Counted from the first letter of the stretch, positions 1 to 7,511 are shown. The stretch is DNA of 17,817 nt from Solirubrobacterales bacterium (GCA_030152805.1 JASLIG010000103.1:1-17817), one strand, 5' to 3'. Numbers and translations are program-made. Notes: generated by a model from the letters alone, not told the origin.

Positions 1-603
1 GGCGACGATCAGGTCCGAGCAGCCGGCGATCACGGCGTTGCCGGCGAAGCAGCGGCCGGCGACGACGGCGATGCGCGGCACCAAGCCGGCGAGGCGAGCC
101 CAGAGCGCGAAGGCACGGGTGTCGAGCGCCGAGACGACGGGATAGTCGGTGTCGCCGGGGCGGCCGCCACCGCCCTCGGCAAAGAAGACCGCCGGCAGCC
201 GCATCCGCTCGATCAGCTCGAAGAGCCGGTCCTTCTTGCGATGGCCGAGCGCTCCCTGGGTGCCCGCCAGGACCGTGTAGTCGTAGGAGAGCACCGCGCA
301 GGCAGCGCCGTCGCCGAAGAGCTCGCCGTTGACGCGAGCCGTTCCCGCCACCAGGCCGTCGGCTGGCGTCCGAGCGATCAACTCCTCGAGCTCGCGGCGG
401 CCGCGCTGGGCGGCGATCGCGAAGCGGCCGTACTCGACGAAGGACCCCGGGTCGACCAGGTCCTCGACGTTCTCGCGAGCAGTGCGCCCGCCCGCGGCGT
501 GCCGTTTTGCCACCGCGTCGGCGCGGGCCTCATCGCGGGTGAGGGCGCGCCGGGCAAGGACCTCGGCCAAATCCTCTCGCTCGCTCCCGTCCATTTGCGG
601 CAT
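1..603 (-). CDS. Biotin-dependent acyl-CoA carboxyltransferase, beta-type subunit (partial, N-terminal 201 aa)
   Basis: This is the amino-terminal part of a carboxyltransferase of the propionyl-/acetyl-/methylmalonyl-CoA group (COG4799-like), which moves a carboxyl group from biotin to an acyl-CoA in the cytoplasm. Read on the minus strand from ATG at 603-601, the frame stays open to the left edge. Recognisable stretches are an N-terminal helix with KRHAAGGRTARENVEDLVD, then DPGSFVEYGRFA, then VNGELFGDGAACAVLSYDYT, and near the edge VAGRCFAGNAVIAGCSDLIV, a family-typical glycine-rich acyl-CoA-binding region. GGAG lies about 9 nt before the ATG. Family membership is clear; the substrate cannot be told from this half. 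It diverges from the cupredoxin gene and shares its 107-bp upstream region. It is truncated only by the window. Confidence 0.88.
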   Translation of the reverse strand, partial: MPQMDGSEREDLAEVLARRALTRDEARADAVAKRHAAGGRTARENVEDLVDPGSFVEYGRFAIAAQRGRRELEELIARTPADGLVAGTARVNGELFGDGAACAVLSYDYTVLAGTQGALGHRKKDRLFELIERMRLPAVFFAEGGGGRPGDTDYPVVSALDTRAFALWARLAGLVPRIAVVAGRCFAGNAVIAGCSDLIVA

Positions 604-632
604 GTTTCCAGCTCCGTCCACCGCGGTCCCGG

Positions 633-661
633 TTGATTGCGCGGGCCCCACTAGCTAAGTT
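633..661 (+). promoter_or_regulatory. Candidate sigma-70-type promoter for the cupredoxin gene
   Basis: TTGATT at 633-638 and TAAGTT at 656-661 are separated by exactly 17 nt. Transcription would begin near 668, leaving a leader of about 43 nt before the TTG start at 711. The assignment rests on the pattern match and position alone. Confidence 0.45.
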
Positions 662-680
662 CCTTCGACTATTCGTCCAG

Positions 681-696
681 GGCGCTGCGCAGCGCC
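681..696. repeat. Perfect 16-bp palindrome in the cupredoxin leader
   Basis: GGCGCTGCGCAGCGCC is identical to its own reverse complement. It lies between the candidate promoter (633-661) and the ribosome binding site AAAAGGAG (697-704). It could be an operator for a dimeric repressor or a tight hairpin next to the ribosome binding site. No regulator gene is nearby. Confidence 0.5.
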
Positions 697-710
697 AAAA
701 GGAGAGCAAC

Positions 711-1283
711 TTGAAGCAGCGACTTTCTCGTTCTAGCTTTGCCCGGCTGGGGATCGCCTTCACGGTCGGTGTGACCGCGTCTCTCGCCCTCACCGCGACT
801 GCGGCCAGCGCCGACCTCGGCCCGGCGAACACCGTCTACATCAAATTCACCAAAGGCAAATTGTTCTTCGAAGGGCCCAAGACGATCGCCCAGGGCGCCG
901 AACTGGAGATCCTCAACCAGTCCAACCCGAAACAGGTCGGCCCGCACACCTTCTCGCTGGTCACCAAGGGCTCCCTGCCGAAGACCCCCAGACAGCGTCA
1001 GCTCTGCTTCACCCCGCACCACATCTGCAAAGCGATCGCCGATTGGCACGGCGTCAAAGGCGAAGGCCCTCCGACCAAAAACCCCGCCAAAGCGGGCGAA
1101 GAAGGCTGGGACACGATGGGCAACCTGACCAAGGAAGGCGACACCTGGTTCACCGGTTCGAAACCGAGGACGTCGATCGTGCAGAAGGTGACCGCCGCCG
1201 CGGGCACGCGGATCTACTTCATGTGCGCCATCCATCCCTGGATGCAGGGCTCCTTCGAAGTGACGGCGCTGCCGGCGGTCTAG
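711..1283 (+). CDS. Secreted cupredoxin-like copper protein
   Basis: This is a predicted exported blue-copper (type 1) domain protein of 190 aa. TTG at 711 is chosen as start because AAAAGGAG sits just upstream at 697-704 and the N-terminus becomes a clean signal peptide: basic residues 2-7, a hydrophobic stretch about 12-30, and cleavage expected after AASA at residue 34. Likely copper ligands are H79 (in GPHTF) and C172, H175 and M178 in the C-terminal CAIHPWM motif, matching the cupredoxin order His...Cys-x2-His-x2-Met. The spacing from H79 to C172 is long and carries C99, H103, H104 and C106, which may form a disulfide or a second metal site. The next gene encodes a multicopper oxidase in the same frame after a single TAG, so electron transfer between the two is a reasonable inference. 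Lys and Glu codons favour AAA and GAA (GAA 7 against GAG 1), unlike most neighbours. Confidence 0.82.
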   Translation: MKQRLSRSSFARLGIAFTVGVTASLALTATAASADLGPANTVYIKFTKGKLFFEGPKTIAQGAELEILNQSNPKQVGPHTFSLVTKGSLPKTPRQRQLCFTPHHICKAIADWHGVKGEGPPTKNPAKAGEEGWDTMGNLTKEGDTWFTGSKPRTSIVQKVTAAAGTRIYFMCAIHPWMQGSFEVTALPAV

Positions 1284-1316
1284 CGCACGGCTGGATCCTC
1301 ACAAGACTCGTCCCGC

Positions 1317-2879
1317 CTGGGGCGCCGGGCTTTTCTCGGCGCCCTCGGCGGCGGGGTGCTCGCCACGGCGCTGCCGGCCGGGCTGCGCCCCGCTGCGCTG
1401 CTCGGTTCCGCCGAATCGAGCGCGCGAGCGGGCCGGGGCGAGCCCTTCCGAGCCCCGCTGCCGATTCCCGAGGTCCTGAGCGGTTCGCGCCTGAGCATCC
1501 CGATCCGCGAGGCGGAGGTCGAGGTCATGCCGGGGCGGCCGACGCGGATGTGGACCTATGGCGGCAGCTTCCCGGGCCCGACGATCCGGCGGCCCGCTGG
1601 CGAGCGCACCGAGGTCACCTTCCACCACGAACTGCCGGCGAGCGCGGGGGAGCTGACCGTCCACCTTCATGGCGGGCACAACCGCAGCGAGTTCGACGGC
1701 CAGCCGGGGGGCCTGACCAAGTCCCACGCGTCCTCCTTCTACTGCGACATCCCGCGCGGGCTCTCGCCGCGGGAGTCGGGCAACGATGTGCTGATCGAGC
1801 CCGGCGGAAGGCGCACCTACGTCTACGACCTGGTCGAGGACGGCGTGCCCGAACGGGCTGCCTTCCAGTGGTACCACGACCACCGCCTCGATCGCACCGC
1901 CCGCAACGTCTGGCGCGGCCTGGCCGGGATGTGGATCGTCGATGACGATTTCGAGGCCAGCCTGCCGCTGCCCGGCGGCGATCGCGACCTGCCGCTGATG
2001 ATCGTCGACCGCTCCTTCGACCGGCACAACCAGCTCACCGATCCCTTCCACAACCTGCGGCCGCCGGCCGACGGCATCAGCGCCCGCTCGATCCTCGTCA
2101 ACGGCGCCCACCTGCCGCACCACCGCGTCAGCGCCCAGCGCTACCGACTGCGGATCCTCAACGCATCGCAGTTCCGTTCCTACAACCTCTACCTCTCCAA
2201 CCGCGCACCGATGGTGCAGATCGGCACCGAGAGCGGCCTGATGCCGAGGCCCGTGCGGCGCAACGAGGTGCTGATCGGCCCGGCCGAGCGGGTCGAGCTG
2301 ATCGTCGATTTCGCCGCCTTCGCCGGGGAGAGCGTCGAGCTGCGCAGCGGGCCCCGGCGCGGGGCGCGCCATCCGCCCGGCACACACTGCTACTCGGGCG
2401 CGCTGATGCAGTTCCGGGTCGGCGCCGGGCGCGTGCGCGACCGCACCCGCGTACCGCGCCGGCTGCGGCCGCTGCCGCGGTGGACGAACCACGTCTCTCA
2501 CGAGCCCGACCACACCTGGGAGGTCACGGTCGGCGGCCTCTTCAAGACGACCTGGGAGATCAACGGCCGCCGCTTCAACCCGGCCCGCGCCGACGCCCAC
2601 CCGAAGCTGGGCAGCACCGTGACCTGGGAGATCGTCAACCGCACCAACGTCGCCCACGTGATGCACATCCACATGACCGACTGGTACCTGCTCACCCGCA
2701 ACGGCAAGCCCCCGCCGCCCTGGGAAGACTGCCTCAAGGAGACCTTCTTCGTCTACCCCAACGAACGCATCCTCCTCGCCGGCCACCTCGCCGACTACAC
2801 CGGCAAGTTCGTCATCCACTGCCATATGCTCGACCACGAGGACCACGGCCTGATGACCCAGTACGAGGTGGTGCGGTGA
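1317..2879 (+). CDS. Tat-exported three-domain multicopper oxidase (laccase/CotA/bilirubin oxidase-like)
   Basis: This is an oxidase that would oxidise a substrate and reduce O2 to water using four copper ions outside the membrane. All four copper motifs are present (numbered from GTG 1356): HLH at 103-105, HDH at 174-176, HVMHIH at 434-439, and HCHMLDHEDHGL at 488-499 with C489 and H494 as type 1 ligands and Leu at the axial place. Start choice is a problem. The first canonical start in frame is GTG 1356, but the codons just before it read GRRAFLGALGGG, a twin-arginine signal. No ATG, GTG or TTG lies between the TAG at 1281 and 1356. CTG 1317 would give a protein beginning MGRRAFLG, so it is used here; automated callers would probably choose 1356. 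Neither has a good ribosome binding site. The gene follows the cupredoxin gene in the same frame and is probably co-transcribed with it. Confidence 0.87.
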   Translation: MGRRAFLGALGGGVLATALPAGLRPAALLGSAESSARAGRGEPFRAPLPIPEVLSGSRLSIPIREAEVEVMPGRPTRMWTYGGSFPGPTIRRPAGERTEVTFHHELPASAGELTVHLHGGHNRSEFDGQPGGLTKSHASSFYCDIPRGLSPRESGNDVLIEPGGRRTYVYDLVEDGVPERAAFQWYHDHRLDRTARNVWRGLAGMWIVDDDFEASLPLPGGDRDLPLMIVDRSFDRHNQLTDPFHNLRPPADGISARSILVNGAHLPHHRVSAQRYRLRILNASQFRSYNLYLSNRAPMVQIGTESGLMPRPVRRNEVLIGPAERVELIVDFAAFAGESVELRSGPRRGARHPPGTHCYSGALMQFRVGAGRVRDRTRVPRRLRPLPRWTNHVSHEPDHTWEVTVGGLFKTTWEINGRRFNPARADAHPKLGSTVTWEIVNRTNVAHVMHIHMTDWYLLTRNGKPPPPWEDCLKETFFVYPNERILLAGHLADYTGKFVIHCHMLDHEDHGLMTQYEVVR

Positions 2880-2903
2880 GTCGAGCGGTACCGTCGGGTG
2901 CTC

Positions 2904-3317
2904 ATGAGCAGCTTCGTACCCGATGAGCATGGCCGGCCAGTATTCGCAGGCGACGCCCTCATGATCGTACGAGAGCATGCAGTCGCGATCGCTGAAGAAA
3001 AAGAGAAGCCCCATGCGGCTGGGCGCGCGATCTGGAGCACAGCATTCGATGGCAGCTTCTGCGAATCGGTCGCGCCCGACCCCGAGCACTGCAAGGCGCT
3101 CTGGCTGCTCTGGGGCGCACTCACGGACTGGCTGGAGCTCAAGCCGGAGGAGAGCGCAGAGGCTGAACAAGCGATGCGTCGGGCGGCACGTGAGTGGCTT
3201 CAGGCGGCCGATGACGAGTCGAAGTGGAGGGCCTACTTCGAGCACTGGCTTTACGCCGAAATGGAGTACAGCCGCCCTGCAGAAGGCGGAAAAGAGCCTC
3301 CGGCCGCGGAGCGCTAG
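2904..3317 (+). CDS. Hypothetical protein, 138 aa
   Basis: I do not recognise this protein. It is soluble and helix-rich, with no signal or membrane segment. Visible features are a C/W-rich middle (DPEHCKALWLLWGALTDWLE), an acidic stretch (KPEESAEAEQ), then WLQAADDESKWRAYFEHWLY and a charged tail. The composition looks like a folded protein rather than a frame shadow. ATG 2904 is preferred; an in-frame GTG lies two codons earlier at 2898. No clear ribosome binding site is visible. It starts 24 nt after the multicopper oxidase stop, so it may be read through from it. Confidence 0.6.
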   Translation: MSSFVPDEHGRPVFAGDALMIVREHAVAIAEEKEKPHAAGRAIWSTAFDGSFCESVAPDPEHCKALWLLWGALTDWLELKPEESAEAEQAMRRAAREWLQAADDESKWRAYFEHWLYAEMEYSRPAEGGKEPPAAER

Positions 3318-3329
3318 AGGGGCGTTCTC

Positions 3330-3375
3330 CTACTCAGGCCCGATCAGCTCGGTGCGATACCCGTCGGGGTCGCGG
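3330..3375 (-). pseudogene. 3'-terminal remnant of a second glyoxalase (VOC) gene
   Basis: Read on the minus strand this is RDPDGYRTELIGPE followed by TAG, almost the same as the end of the intact glyoxalase (RDPDGYRIELIGP-stop). At DNA level 3337-3375 matches 3788-3826 at 36 of 39 positions. Two of the three differences are silent, which suggests divergence as a coding sequence. Similarity stops at 3375, directly next to the stop codon of the membrane protein gene, and no start or upstream domain is left. Confidence 0.72.
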
Positions 3376-3666
3376 CTACGTGTAGAGAGCGGCGGTCATC
3401 AAGGCAAATAGGCCAACCGCTACGCCCAGCAGGCCCAGCGCACGCCTTCCGGGGTTGCCGTGACGATCCACTTCCAGGCCTCCGAGGAGGCCGGCGATCG
3501 CGACCAGACCAAGCGCCGGTCGCCAGGATCCGGAGATGGCGAGAATGATCACTGCAGCGATTGCCGAGGCGGCTAGGACGAGCCCTGCGCCTCGATAGTT
3601 CCGGCGCGCCAACCCGACCCCGATGCAAAAGGCTCCAATCGGAGCGACTATCGCGACTAGGTCCAC
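3376..3666 (-). CDS. Small four-helix membrane protein, hypothetical (96 aa)
   Basis: Hydrophobic segments at about residues 3-20, 26-45, 50-64 and 76-94 predict four membrane helices with short loops, one with RRNYRG (21-26) and one with EVDRHGNPGRR (65-75). I do not recognise the family. GTG at 3666-3664 is supported by TGAGGAT a few bases upstream and by a candidate promoter at 3711-3740. Its stop adjoins the glyoxalase remnant, so it lies between two copies of a glyoxalase 3' end. Confidence 0.68.
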   Translation of the reverse strand: MDLVAIVAPIGAFCIGVGLARRNYRGAGLVLAASAIAAVIILAISGSWRPALGLVAIAGLLGGLEVDRHGNPGRRALGLLGVAVGLFALMTAALYT

Positions 3667-3710
3667 TGATCCTCAAATCGACAGCGAACGGGCGGGCCTT
3701 GAATCCGCGA

Positions 3711-3740
3711 CTTATAGTTAGGACGTCGCTGACGCGTAAA
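3711..3740 (-). promoter_or_regulatory. Candidate promoter for the small membrane protein gene
   Basis: On the minus strand TTTACG (3740-3735) and TATAAG (3716-3711) are 18 nt apart, about 45 nt before the GTG start at 3666. The match is good for this GC-rich sequence, but it is based on pattern only. Confidence 0.4.
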
Positions 3741-3783
3741 GCGCAGCGGATCTTACGCCGGCCTGGCGAGAACGCACTATGGC

Positions 3784-4161
3784 TTACGGCCCGATCAGCT
3801 CGATGCGGTAGCCGTCGGGGTCGCGGAGGAAGCAGATGAAGTGGCCTTCGGTGCGGCCGCCGGGGCGGTAGGGCGGTTTTTCGGGCTCGATGCCTTCGGC
3901 GGCGAGCCCCTCCAGGGTCGCGTCGAGATCGTCGACGAGGAGGGCGATGTGGTTGTAGCCGGTGCCGTGCTCGTACTCCGTGATGCCGTGGTTGTAGGTC
4001 AGCTCGAGGATCGGGTCCTCGCCGGGCAGGTTCATGAAGACGTTGATCGCCTCGTCGCCGATCGGCATGCGGCCGCTCTCTTCGAAGCCGAGCCTCTCGT
4101 AGAAAGCGACCGAGCGGTCGATGTCGCCGATCCGGTAGCAGGTGTGCAGGAAGCGCGCCAT
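3784..4161 (-). CDS. gloA: Lactoylglutathione lyase / glyoxalase I-like enzyme (VOC superfamily)
   Basis: This 125-aa protein has the typical glyoxalase I length and layout: HTCYRIGDIDRSVAFYERLGF at the N-terminus, LELTYNHG, GTGYNHIALLVDD, and RDPDGYRIELIGP at the end. The four metal ligands of the family are present as H6, E53, H71 and E121 (E. coli GloA has H5, E56, H74 and E122). The expected role is cytoplasmic detoxification of methylglyoxal as its thiol adduct. Actinobacteria often lack glutathione, so another thiol may be used; that is inference. The start is ATG 4161-4159, because the family begins with MARFLHT; residues further upstream in frame do not fit. It diverges from the penicillin-binding protein gene across only 40 bp. 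Confidence 0.85.
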   Translation of the reverse strand: MARFLHTCYRIGDIDRSVAFYERLGFEESGRMPIGDEAINVFMNLPGEDPILELTYNHGITEYEHGTGYNHIALLVDDLDATLEGLAAEGIEPEKPPYRPGGRTEGHFICFLRDPDGYRIELIGP

Positions 4162-4185
4162 CGGGGCGCAGCCTAGCGCCCTCCC

Positions 4186-4191
4186 TACAAT
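4186..4191 (+). promoter_or_regulatory. Candidate -10 element for the penicillin-binding protein operon (leaderless)
   Basis: TACAAT matches the TANNNT consensus and ends 10 nt before the ATG at 4202. No Shine-Dalgarno sequence precedes that ATG, so a leaderless or near-leaderless transcript is likely. No good -35 is visible. Confidence 0.4.
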
Positions 4192-4201
4192 TTGCAGTCG
4201 A

Positions 4202-6352
4202 ATGGCTCGCCGCACGCGCCTGCGCAGGCGCAGGTCGCATACCTCGAAGTGGAAGAAGCTGACGGTCCCCCTGGGGGTCCTGCTTGCCGTGGCCGTGGTG
4301 GCGGGCGGCGTGGCGGGCAGTTGGGCGGTCGACGTCTATGAGTCGGCGCCGCCGCTCTCCAGCCTCAAGCCGGTGCAAAAGGGGCGCTCCTCGGCGATCT
4401 ACGCCAAAGACGGCAGCCTGATCGGCTTCATCCAGGCCGAAAACATCCGCCAGCCCGTGCCGGGGCGGGCGATGCCGCAAGTGTTGCGCGACGCCACCGT
4501 CGCGATCGAGGACAAGAACTACTTCGACCACGGGGCGCTGGACCCGGCCGGTATCGCTCGTGCCGCCTGGAAGGATCTGCTGGCCGGGGGCAAGCCGGTA
4601 CAGGGGGCCTCGACGATCACCCAGCAGCTGGTCCGCAACCTCTACATCCAGAACCCCGAAGAGACGATCAAGCGAAAGCTGATCGAAGCGCACCTCGCCT
4701 ACGAGATGGAGGAAGCGCACACAAAGGATTGGATCCTCACCGCCTACCTCAACACCGCGCCCTACGGGACGGTCGAAGGCGAGACGGCGGTTGGCGTCGA
4801 GGCCGCAGCGCAGACCTACTTCGGCAAGCCGGCCAAGGACCTCGACCTGAACGAGTCGGCGCTGATCGCCGGCCTGCCGCAGGCGCCCTCCGAATACAAC
4901 CCCTTCCTCGATCCGCACGCCGCCATGCAGCGCCGCAACGAGGTGCTGGCGGCGATGCACGACGAGGAATACATAGACGGGTCGGAATACCGCGAAGCGC
5001 TGCACAGCGGGCTCGGCCTCAGCCCGGGCCACAAGTACCGGATAATCCGCGACCCCTTCCTCTTCGATCTGGTGCAGCAGGAGCTGATCGACAAATACGG
5101 GATCAACACCGTCCGCAAGGGTGGGCTCAAGGCCTACACGACGATCGACCCGGTACTGCAGGAACGGGCGCAGGAAGCGGTCGATTCCTGCAGCGTCTGC
5201 TACCCGGAAGGCGGTCCGGCGGCAGGCCTCGCCTCGGTCGATCCCTCCACCGGTGAGATCGTCGCGCTCGCCTCGACCGAAGGCTTCGAAAGCGAAAACG
5301 AATTCAACTACGCCTGGCAGGCGCACCGCCAGCCCGGTTCCTCGTTCAAGACCTACGTGTTGACGACGGCGATCAAGCAGGGGATCGATCCCGACACCAC
5401 CTACTACAACGGCACTTCGCCGATCACCCTCGATCTGCCCGGCGGCGGCACTTGGACCGTCAACAACGCCGAGCCGGGCGGCGGCACGATGTCGCTCGCG
5501 TCCGCCACCTGGGAGTCGGTCAACGTGATCTTCGCCCAGCTCGATCTCGACGTCGGTCCCGAAAACGTGACCGAGACGGCGCACGAAATGGGCATCGAAG
5601 CGCCGCTCGAATCGGTCCCGGCGGAGGCGATCGGCGGTCTCGCGATCGGCGTCACGCCGCTCGAACAGGCGGATGGCTACGCGACGCTGGCCAGCGGCGG
5701 CATCCACCACGACCCGACCGCGATCAGCCGCGTCGAGTTCCCCAACGGCAAGGTCGAGGAAACCGACCCGGACTCGGGCGATCGCGTGCTCACCGAGGGC
5801 CAGGCCTACGAAGTGACCAGGTTGCTGGAGGGCGTGATCACGCAGGGCACCGGCGCCGGCTACACGTACATGGGCTGCGGGGCCGAGGCCGGCAAGACGG
5901 GTACCTCCGAGGATCTCTCCGACGCCTGGTTTGTCGGCTACACGCCGCTCTACTCGACCGCCGTCTGGGTCGGCCACCCGCAGTCGCGCGAAGCAACCGG
6001 CTTCGGCGGGCCGACCGCGGGACCGATCTGGCGTTCCTTCATGGAAGCGGCGGTCGCCGGCGACTGCCCCGAATTCCCCGAACCGTCGAGCCTGCCGGAA
6101 CTCTCGGGGCTCGACAGCGAACACACCTCGGCCTCCGGCGGGTCTTCGAGCGAATACGAATACGACGAATACGAAGAAGAAGAATCGACCAAGGACAAGC
6201 CGTCCAAGCAGGACAAGGGCGAAGGCGGAGGCGATGCGGCCGAACCTACGCCAGAAGCCGCACCCGCCCCGGAACCGGCGCCCGAAGCCGCCCCGGCACC
6301 CGCCCCCACACCGCCTCCCGCGGTCGGCGGCGGCATAGCCAGCCCCCACTAG
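4202..6352 (+). CDS. Bifunctional penicillin-binding protein, PBP1A class (transglycosylase/transpeptidase)
   Basis: This 716-aa membrane-anchored enzyme polymerises and cross-links peptidoglycan outside the membrane. A basic N-terminus (RRTRLRRRR) is followed by one membrane helix at about 20-43. The glycosyltransferase (GT51) domain shows EDKNYFDH with catalytic Glu at about 103, GASTITQQLVRNLY (135-148) and KRKLIEAHLAYEME. The transpeptidase domain has SSFK (S380, K383), SVN (439-441) and KTG (565-567), so both active sites look intact. The tail (about 640-716) is low-complexity, first acidic and tyrosine-rich (EYEYDEYEEEE), then Pro/Ala/Glu repeats, as in other actinobacterial PBPs. ATG 4202 is chosen because the basic N-terminus starts there; the frame is open upstream but overlaps glyoxalase coding. 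The stop lies 1 nt before the next start, so it is probably co-transcribed with the histidine kinase. Codons favour GAA. Confidence 0.92.
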   Translation: MARRTRLRRRRSHTSKWKKLTVPLGVLLAVAVVAGGVAGSWAVDVYESAPPLSSLKPVQKGRSSAIYAKDGSLIGFIQAENIRQPVPGRAMPQVLRDATVAIEDKNYFDHGALDPAGIARAAWKDLLAGGKPVQGASTITQQLVRNLYIQNPEETIKRKLIEAHLAYEMEEAHTKDWILTAYLNTAPYGTVEGETAVGVEAAAQTYFGKPAKDLDLNESALIAGLPQAPSEYNPFLDPHAAMQRRNEVLAAMHDEEYIDGSEYREALHSGLGLSPGHKYRIIRDPFLFDLVQQELIDKYGINTVRKGGLKAYTTIDPVLQERAQEAVDSCSVCYPEGGPAAGLASVDPSTGEIVALASTEGFESENEFNYAWQAHRQPGSSFKTYVLTTAIKQGIDPDTTYYNGTSPITLDLPGGGTWTVNNAEPGGGTMSLASATWESVNVIFAQLDLDVGPENVTETAHEMGIEAPLESVPAEAIGGLAIGVTPLEQADGYATLASGGIHHDPTAISRVEFPNGKVEETDPDSGDRVLTEGQAYEVTRLLEGVITQGTGAGYTYMGCGAEAGKTGTSEDLSDAWFVGYTPLYSTAVWVGHPQSREATGFGGPTAGPIWRSFMEAAVAGDCPEFPEPSSLPELSGLDSEHTSASGGSSSEYEYDEYEEEESTKDKPSKQDKGEGGGDAAEPTPEAAPAPEPAPEAAPAPAPTPPPAVGGGIASPH

Positions 6353-6353
6353 C

Positions 6354-7511
6354 GTGAGCGAGGGGCGAGTACGGATTGCCCCGCTGAGCCTCAGCGGCGA
6401 GCCGCCGTCCGCCTGGCTGGGGGTCCTCGCAACGCTGCTCGCGGTGATTGCCGGGACGCTGGCCGTCTACCCGCTCAAGTCGGTTGCGCCCGTGGTCTCG
6501 CTGGGGGTCGTCTACCTGCCGGCGATCCTGCTGATCTCGATCGTCTGGGGATTGCGGCTCGGCCTGCTCGCCGCGGTCGCCAGCGCCGCCGCCTTCAACT
6601 TCTTCCAGCTGCCGCCGCTCCACCGCTTCGAGATCGCCAGCGAGGAGAACTGGGTGGCGCTGCTGGTCTTCGCCATCGTCGCCGCGATCAGCAGCAGCGT
6701 CGCCGGCCTGGCGAGGAGGCAGGCGCTCGAGGCGGAGCGGCGGCGCCAGCAGGCGGCCCGTGCCCTGGAGGAGCTGGCGGCGCTCTCGCGAGAGCGCGAC
6801 CGGATGCAGGACGAGATGGTCGAGGCCGAGGCGCTGCGCCGCAGCGATGAGCTGAAGACGGCGCTGCTGCGCTCGATCTCCCACGACCTGCGAACGCCGC
6901 TGACCTCGATCATCGCCAGCGGCGCGGCGCTCGACTCGGCGAGCTTGACCGCCGGGGAACGAGCGGAGCTGAGCGGGGCGATCGTCGCCGGCGGCCAGCG
7001 CCTCTCGCGGCTGGTCGAGAACCTGCTCGACATGTCGCGGCTGGAGGCGGGGAAGGCCGAGCCGCATCGGGAGCAGACGGACCTGGCCGAGGTGCTCGAT
7101 GCCGCCCGCGAGGCCATCGCCGAAGCGGGGGTGGTGCAGCTCGCGCTGGAGCGGGACCTGCCGATGGTCGAGGCCGACGCGGCGCAGCTCGAGCGCGCCT
7201 TCGCCAACCTGCTCGAGAACGCCGTTCGCCACGGTGGCGGCCGGCCCGTTCTGGTCAAGTCGAGGCGGGTCGATGGCAAGATCACCGTGCGCGTGGTCGA
7301 TCAGGGTCCGGGAATTCAGCGGAGCGAGTGGGAACGAATCTTCGAGCCGTTCCAGCACGGCGCCCCCGGTGGCGCCCAAAGCGGCGCCGGACTGGGGCTG
7401 GCGATAGCCAAGGGCTTCGTCGAGGCCAACGGCGGTGAGATCTCGGTCGACTCGGTGCCGGGTCAGGGGGCCAGCTTCGTCGTCTCGCTGCCGACGCGGG
7501 ACGCGGCGTGA
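6354..7511 (+). CDS. kdpD: KdpD-type membrane histidine kinase lacking the N-terminal sensor domain
   Basis: This 385-aa sensor kinase corresponds to the C-terminal half of KdpD. A DUF4118-like membrane region with several short helices spans residues 21-120, including AAFNFFQLPPLHRF. A coiled-coil linker (about 121-168) follows. The HisKA box is SISHDLRTPL with phospho-acceptor H177; the ATPase domain has FANLLENAVRHG (283-294), DQGPG (316-320) and GAGLGLA (344-350). It has no KdpD Walker-type domain or USP domain. Those are encoded separately at 15134-16258. GTG 6354 begins 1 nt after the PBP stop, and the end overlaps the regulator by 4 nt (GTGA), so the three are probably translationally coupled. 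The partner regulator is KdpE-like, and the target is probably the kdp operon downstream (inference). Confidence 0.87.
   Translation: MSEGRVRIAPLSLSGEPPSAWLGVLATLLAVIAGTLAVYPLKSVAPVVSLGVVYLPAILLISIVWGLRLGLLAAVASAAAFNFFQLPPLHRFEIASEENWVALLVFAIVAAISSSVAGLARRQALEAERRRQQAARALEELAALSRERDRMQDEMVEAEALRRSDELKTALLRSISHDLRTPLTSIIASGAALDSASLTAGERAELSGAIVAGGQRLSRLVENLLDMSRLEAGKAEPHREQTDLAEVLDAAREAIAEAGVVQLALERDLPMVEADAAQLERAFANLLENAVRHGGGRPVLVKSRRVDGKITVRVVDQGPGIQRSEWERIFEPFQHGAPGGAQSGAGLGLAIAKGFVEANGGEISVDSVPGQGASFVVSLPTRDAA

Noticed and set aside
1299..3245. A 648-codon minus-strand frame opposite the multicopper oxidase
   Set aside because: It shows no recognisable domain, while the plus strand has all four copper-binding motifs.
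3734..3760. GCGTAA/TTACGC inverted repeat downstream of the glyoxalase gene as a terminator
   Set aside because: Only 6 bp pair across a loop of about 14 nt, there is no U-run, and it overlaps the candidate promoter of the membrane protein gene.
3344..6349. A 1001-codon open frame on the minus strand opposite the PBP gene
   Set aside because: It is antisense to a PBP with all catalytic motifs, and its product is low-complexity Arg/Gly/Asp/Val-rich text. Only its far end contains real glyoxalase-like words, from out-of-frame joining. Long antisense frames are usual in GC-rich coding DNA.
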